A stretch of DNA of 6,978 nucleotides from Actinomycetes bacterium (GTDB lineage: Bacteria > Actinomycetota > Thermoleophilia > BMS3ABIN01): assembly GCA_021787775.1 (NCBI GenBank), contig JAJYLK010000061.1, positions 1 to 6,978 of the forward strand. Direction: 5' to 3'. Shown here piece by piece: positions 1 through 6,978 of this stretch; position 1 is the first letter of the stretch; the number at the start of each line of letters is the position of its first letter. A program made the translations under genes and the position numbers. The notes under the pieces are model-generated. The model ran no database searches. It worked only from the letters and a program-made list of their open reading frames with translations, and was not told where the DNA came from.

Positions 1-1
1 C

Positions 2-215
2 GCGCCGGATTCGCTGGAGGCCATCGCCGAAAAGGCGCTGAAGCTGGAAACCGGCGCCCGGGGACTGCGCTCGATCATCGAGCAATCCCTGCTAAATGTG
101 ATGTTTGAGCTTCCGTCGCGTGGCGACGTTCGCAAATGCGTTGTTACCAAGGAAACCATCGAGCGCGAGATCGATCCGACACTGGTGACGGAAGCGGAAA
201 GAATATTGCCACAAC

Positions 216-235
<20 letters not shown>
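2..235 (+). CDS. clpX: ATP-dependent Clp protease ATP-binding subunit ClpX, 3' end only
   Basis: This is the C-terminal 77 codons of ClpX; the gene starts left of the window. ClpX is the hexameric AAA+ unfoldase that recognises tagged substrates in the cytoplasm and threads them into ClpP. The visible part is the small (C-terminal) AAA+ subdomain. The stretch [10 protein letters not shown], at about residues 18-27 of the fragment, carries the sensor-2 arginine and is nearly invariant in ClpX. It is followed by the helical segment [10 protein letters not shown], also typical of ClpX. The family usually ends soon after this point, so the stop codon TAA at 233-235 looks native. The AAA+ core, the zinc-binding domain and the ClpP-contacting loop lie outside the window and cannot be checked. 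The last 20 bases overlap the start of lon in a different frame, which suggests the two genes form one operon. Identification is firm from the motif and the lon neighbour. Confidence 0.95.
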
Positions 236-2597
<2,362 letters not shown>

Positions 2598-2600
2598 TCC

Positions 2601-2637
2601 GGAGGGACGCAGACCCCTCCAGCGGCATAAATGCCGC
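2601..2637 (+). terminator. Tandem small hairpins after lon, possible weak terminator or 3' stabiliser
   Basis: Immediately after the lon stop there are two inverted repeats. The first is GGAGGG (2601-2606) pairing with CCCTCC (2615-2620) across an 8-base loop. The second is GCGGCAT (2622-2628) pairing with ATGCCGC (2631-2637), a nearly perfect 16-base palindrome with only AA between the arms. No T-run follows either stem, so this is not a standard Rho-independent terminator. It could protect the lon mRNA 3' end or mark the end of the operon. Confidence in a functional role is low. Confidence 0.25.
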
Positions 2638-2682
2638 AAGCGCTGCCGCGAGCCTAAACGGCGCCGCTCCCTTCGCCTGATC

Positions 2683-2847
2683 GGCGGTCTCGATCCGAAT
2701 GCCTCACCCATCTACTACGAGATCACGGTTGCCGGACAGCTTCAAACCAGCGGTACCCTCCAGCCAGGGGCCTATGTCACCCCGACCTTCCCCGGGACAA
2801 AGAACGGCCCGGTGGAGGTCCAGGCCTGGACAGATTCAAGCAGGTAG
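2683..2847 (+). pseudogene. 5'-truncated fragment of an unrecognised, probably beta-rich protein
   Basis: From about 2683 an open frame reads GGLDPNASPIYYEITV and continues to VEVQAWTDSSR before a TAG at 2845-2847. This 54-residue stretch alternates hydrophobic and polar residues (YYEITVAG, QTSGTL, YVTPTF, VEVQAW), as expected of beta-strands in an Ig-like or other secreted beta-sandwich domain, and its third codon positions are mostly G or C. I do not recognise the family. It has no in-frame ATG of its own. Upstream in the same frame the translation turns into arginine-rich, non-protein-like sequence and then runs into lon read out of frame. It is therefore best read as a C-terminal remnant that has lost its 5' part. 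Its stop codon lies at the left boundary of the insertion sequence, so the last codons may be native or supplied by the element. A new small gene with a rare start codon is a less likely alternative. Confidence 0.4.
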
Positions 2848-2891
2848 TGTCAAAAATCTTTCGCACTTTCTTCAGGCGGCCTCATTCTGAT
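2847..2891 (+). repeat. Left terminal inverted repeat of the IS256-family element
   Basis: This end lies next to the transposase stop codon. It contains the exact matches TCTTTCGCAC (2857-2866) and GGCCTCATTCTGAT (2878-2891) to the opposite end. It is 3 bases shorter than the right copy between those two blocks. The outer limit is set from the last positions that still align with the right end. Confidence 0.75.
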
Positions 2892-2896
2892 CTGTC

Positions 2897-4105
2897 TCAG
2901 GCTATCGCCAGTTCTTTCTCCATCTGCTGCGTGAGTAGCTCCATCGTCAGGTAACGCCGGGTTCCCCATTTCGTGCCCGCGACGTGCCTGAGCCGGGCTG
3001 CGGCGAGCATTAGCGCCGAGTGGCCGTCGGGAAACGAGCCTACCACCCTGGTTCGCCTTCTGATCTCTCTCATCAGCCGTTCCAGCGGATTGTTGGTCCT
3101 GATCCTGATCCAGTGGGCAGCTGGGAAGTCGTAGTAGGTCAGCGTCTCTTCCGCTGACTCTTCGAGTTTCTTGGCTGCTGCTGAGAGTTTCATGGCCTTC
3201 AGCTTCTCAATCACCTTTGCGGTCTTTTCGCGGGCCGCTTTTTTGTCCTCCTGGGCGTGGATCGCCTTGAGCATCGTGGCCACCTGGCGCACCTTGCCGG
3301 AAGGGACGACGCTGAAAACGTTTCTGTAGAAGTGAACCGTGCAGCGTTGCCACTTGGCTTCGGGATAGAAATCGGCCAGTGACTCGGTGAGACCCAGGCA
3401 GGCGTCAGAGATGAAGAGCTTTACGCCCTTAAGCCCGCGTTTCTTTAAATGCCGCAGGAATGAGCTCCAGCCTGCTTTGTCTTCCTTGGCGCCTTCACAG
3501 ACGCCCAGGACCTCACGGAAGCCGTCGCTGTCAACGCCGATTGCCACCAGTACCGAGACATTTTTCACTTCACCGCCCCAGCTGCGCTTGAGGGCGATGC
3601 CGTCCATGTAGACGTACGGATGCTCGCCGGCGATCTTCTTATTTCGCCACTTCTCGATGTGCCCGTAGATCTTTTTGTTGAGGTTGCTGACGGTACCGGG
3701 GCTGACCTTGGTTCCCCAGAGAGCTTCGGTGATGTCTTCCACGCGGCGCACGGAAACGCCGGCCAGGTACATCTCGATCAGCGATTCTTCCACGGAGGCT
3801 TCACGCCGGCGATATCGCTCGACGATGGCGGTCTCGAAGGTCTGGGCTCTGAGCTTGGGCATGTTGAGCGTTACCTCTCCTGCCTTGGTGTGCAGCTTGC
3901 GCTGGTAGTGGCCGGCTCTAGTGTCAATTCGCTCAGGGCTGCGCTGGTACCTGGTTGCTTTGCAGAGGCGGTCGGCTTCGGCATCGAGCATGCCGTTTAG
4001 CGCTTCCTCCACGGTTCCCCTCACCATCTCCCCGAGGTGGTCGCGGATACGGCCTTCGTCAATCTCGATTACCTTGCCAAGCTTTCCTGTTGTAGACTTC
4101 TTCAT
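2897..4105 (-). CDS. IS256-family (Mutator-type) DDE transposase
   Basis: Complete 402-residue transposase, the usual length for IS256-family enzymes, which cut and join element ends through an RNase H-like DDE domain. The predicted catalytic triad is Asp168 (in YVYMDGIALK), Asp234 (in LFISDACLGL) and Glu342 (in TNNPLERLMREI). The positions and contexts match IS256 Asp167/Asp233/Glu341. The family signature C-x2-H is Cys255-His258 in WQRCTVHFYRN. The N-terminal 60-160 region (HYQRKLHTKAGEVTLNMPKL, then VSVRRVEDITEALWG) is the DNA-binding part and corresponds to other Mutator transposases. The C-terminal RRRTRVVGSFPDG is also conserved. An upstream in-frame TTG at 4150 and an ATG at 4129 would extend it by 15 and 8 residues, but the ATG at 4105 has a strong ribosome binding site. 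The frame has no stop or frameshift, so the enzyme may be active. Confidence 0.95.
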   Translation of the reverse strand: MKKSTTGKLGKVIEIDEGRIRDHLGEMVRGTVEEALNGMLDAEADRLCKATRYQRSPERIDTRAGHYQRKLHTKAGEVTLNMPKLRAQTFETAIVERYRRREASVEESLIEMYLAGVSVRRVEDITEALWGTKVSPGTVSNLNKKIYGHIEKWRNKKIAGEHPYVYMDGIALKRSWGGEVKNVSVLVAIGVDSDGFREVLGVCEGAKEDKAGWSSFLRHLKKRGLKGVKLFISDACLGLTESLADFYPEAKWQRCTVHFYRNVFSVVPSGKVRQVATMLKAIHAQEDKKAAREKTAKVIEKLKAMKLSAAAKKLEESAEETLTYYDFPAAHWIRIRTNNPLERLMREIRRRTRVVGSFPDGHSALMLAAARLRHVAGTKWGTRRYLTMELLTQQMEKELAIA

Positions 4106-4114
4106 GCGGTGGTT

Positions 4115-4119
4115 CTCCT
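4115..4119 (-). promoter_or_regulatory. Ribosome binding site of the transposase
   Basis: AGGAG, within GAGAGGAG on the minus strand, lies 9 bases before the ATG at 4105. It decides that start over the upstream in-frame TTG (4150) and ATG (4129). Confidence 0.8.
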
Positions 4120-4154
4120 CTCTGATCATTGGTTGTGTCGTAACTCCCAATTAA

Positions 4155-4202
4155 ATCAGAATGAGGCCACCGCTTAAAAAATGTGCGAAAGAAATTTTAC
4201 GT
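4155..4202 (-). repeat. Right terminal inverted repeat of the IS256-family element
   Basis: This is the reverse-complement partner of the left end, on the transposase 5' side. It begins with ATCAGAATGAGGCC (4155-4168), then a T/A-rich spacer, then GTGCGAAAGA (4183-4192) and an AT-rich outer edge. Any promoter for the transposase must lie within or just inside this repeat, but no clear -35/-10 pair was recognised there. Confidence 0.75.
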
Positions 4203-4237
4203 TATCATCGAATCATTCGGCAATTCACGTTATCCGG

Positions 4238-6531
<2,294 letters not shown>

Positions 6532-6574
6532 TTTTTGCGCAGTGTCACTGAAGGCTACTCTAAACGAAGGCTGA

Positions 6575-6643
6575 ACTTCATGTCAGGGCGTTAGGCAGTA
6601 TGTAAACTATTTTAACCGGGAGCGGCTGCACTCGGCTATTGAC
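6575..6643 (+). pseudogene. Remnant of an IS3/IS481-type transposase C-terminus
   Basis: Between in-frame stops at 6572-6574 and 6701-6703 a short frame reads VRQYVNYFNRERLHSAID (6590-6643). This matches the pattern seen near the C-terminus of rve-domain transposases of the IS3 and IS481 groups, typically V-x-x-Y-[IV]-x-[YF]-[YF]-N-x-x-R-x-H-[ST]-A-[IL], followed by a Y-x-[ST]-P stretch. After the aspartate (codon 6641-6643) the similarity stops, and the expected YVTP-like residues are replaced by VAAFHCA. No DDE residues or inverted repeats are visible. It is a scrap left by a second mobile element and it cannot encode an active enzyme. The family is called from a short motif, so the IS group is uncertain. 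Confidence 0.6.
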
Positions 6644-6674
6644 GTCGCAGCATTTCATTGCGCCACGCTCGTTA

Positions 6675-6978
6675 TCATGCCGAGCCACGGCCTCCCGACA
6701 TGAGTGCATTCATCTGTGCCTGCGAAATAAAGTTGTCGGGCGGGTTGATTGTCAGCCCATGACTGTAATCCACAAACATAGAGCCCGAGGTTTCATTAAA
6801 GCTGGTGTTGAGTGAGCTATCCTTGACAGGTTTGTCCAGCTTGAGCTGAACAGTGGCGCCGATGATGTTCCGTGAGTCAGAGCTGAGATAAACGTCGGCG
6901 CTGACGACGCCACTCTTGCCAAATGCCTCGTCGATGAATGTGGGATCCGTCATCTTGTAGCCTGACGCCGGGGAAATA
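6675..6978 (-). CDS. Hypothetical protein, C-terminal part, runs off the right edge
   Basis: A minus-strand frame stays open from the window edge to a TGA at 6675-6677, giving about 100 residues. The ATG at 6953 is probably internal, because the frame continues upstream without a stop (SPASGYKMTDPTF). I do not recognise the family. The sequence has no cysteine and no hydrophobic segment long enough for a membrane helix. It contains alternating beta-like stretches (SGVVSADVYL, IGATVQLKL, GSMFVDYSHGLTI) and a polar C-terminal helix-like tail (NFISQAQMNALMSGGRGSA). This looks like a soluble or surface-exposed beta-rich domain, but that is inference from composition. Its end overlaps the open frame of the transposase remnant at 6575-6703 and it converges on katG. 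No terminator was found between the two genes. Confidence 0.65.
   Translation of the reverse strand, partial: ISPASGYKMTDPTFIDEAFGKSGVVSADVYLSSDSRNIIGATVQLKLDKPVKDSSLNTSFNETSGSMFVDYSHGLTINPPDNFISQAQMNALMSGGRGSA

Larger units (their letters stand above)
2847..4202. mobile_element. IS256-family (Mutator-type) insertion sequence, about 1.36 kb
   Basis: A single transposase gene is bracketed by imperfect terminal inverted repeats. The outer repeat block TCTTTCGCAC (2857-2866) matches the reverse complement of 4183-4192 exactly. A second, inner block GGCCTCATTCTGAT (2878-2891) matches the reverse complement of 4155-4168. Between the two blocks the ends differ by several substitutions and a 3-base length difference. 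The total length of about 1.36 kb is normal for IS256-family elements. The exact termini are uncertain by a few bases because the outermost bases diverge (GTGTCAAAAAT on the left, ACGTAAAATTT on the right, reverse-complemented). The 8-base flanks, AGCAGGTA on the left and TATCATCG on the right, do not form the 8-9 bp target duplication usual for this family. The element separates lon and the fragment at 2683-2847 from katG. Confidence 0.9.

Noticed and set aside
2699..2890. Plus-strand open frame of 63 codons starting with ATG at 2699
   Set aside because: It is Pro/Arg/Ser-rich and not protein-like, and it crosses the insertion-sequence boundary. The overlapping frame at 2683-2847 reads as real protein instead.
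3620..4000. Plus-strand open frame of 126 codons opposite the transposase
   Set aside because: Antisense to a conserved transposase with all catalytic residues; no independent evidence of coding.
6540..6550. CAGTGTCACTG palindrome after katG as a terminator
   Set aside because: The arms are 5 bases with a single-base centre, so no stable hairpin forms, and no T-run follows it.

Overview
The window is bacterial, GC-rich DNA with a protein-quality-control locus on the left, an insertion sequence in the middle and a catalase-peroxidase gene on the right. It opens inside the 3' end of clpX, followed directly by a complete lon gene whose TTG start lies inside clpX. The clpX-lon order is found in several phyla (for example Deltaproteobacteria, Firmicutes and some Actinobacteria), so it does not fix the taxonomy. 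The organism can only be called a GC-rich bacterium.

Layout: clpX 3' end (2-235); lon (216-2597); a short intergenic stretch with two small hairpins and then a protein-like fragment lacking its 5' part (2683-2847); a complete IS256-family (Mutator-type) insertion sequence (about 2847-4202) with one intact transposase on the minus strand; an AT-rich leader (4203-4350); a full-length katG (4351-6531); a remnant of an IS3/IS481-type transposase C-terminus (about 6575-6643); and the C-terminal part of an unrecognised protein on the minus strand that runs off the right edge (6675-6978).

How the genes work together: ClpX and LonA are both ATP-dependent protein-quality-control factors, and their overlap suggests co-transcription and translational coupling. 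KatG detoxifies hydrogen peroxide. It stands alone, with no furA, perR or oxyR gene in view, and lies between an intact insertion sequence and a transposase remnant. Its GC content also looks lower than that of lon. This fits a locus that has been rearranged or has acquired genes, but it does not prove transfer.

I found no RNA gene, CRISPR array, toxin-antitoxin pair or candidate new defence or biosynthetic system. The least explained material is the two protein fragments at 2683-2847 and 6675-6978.
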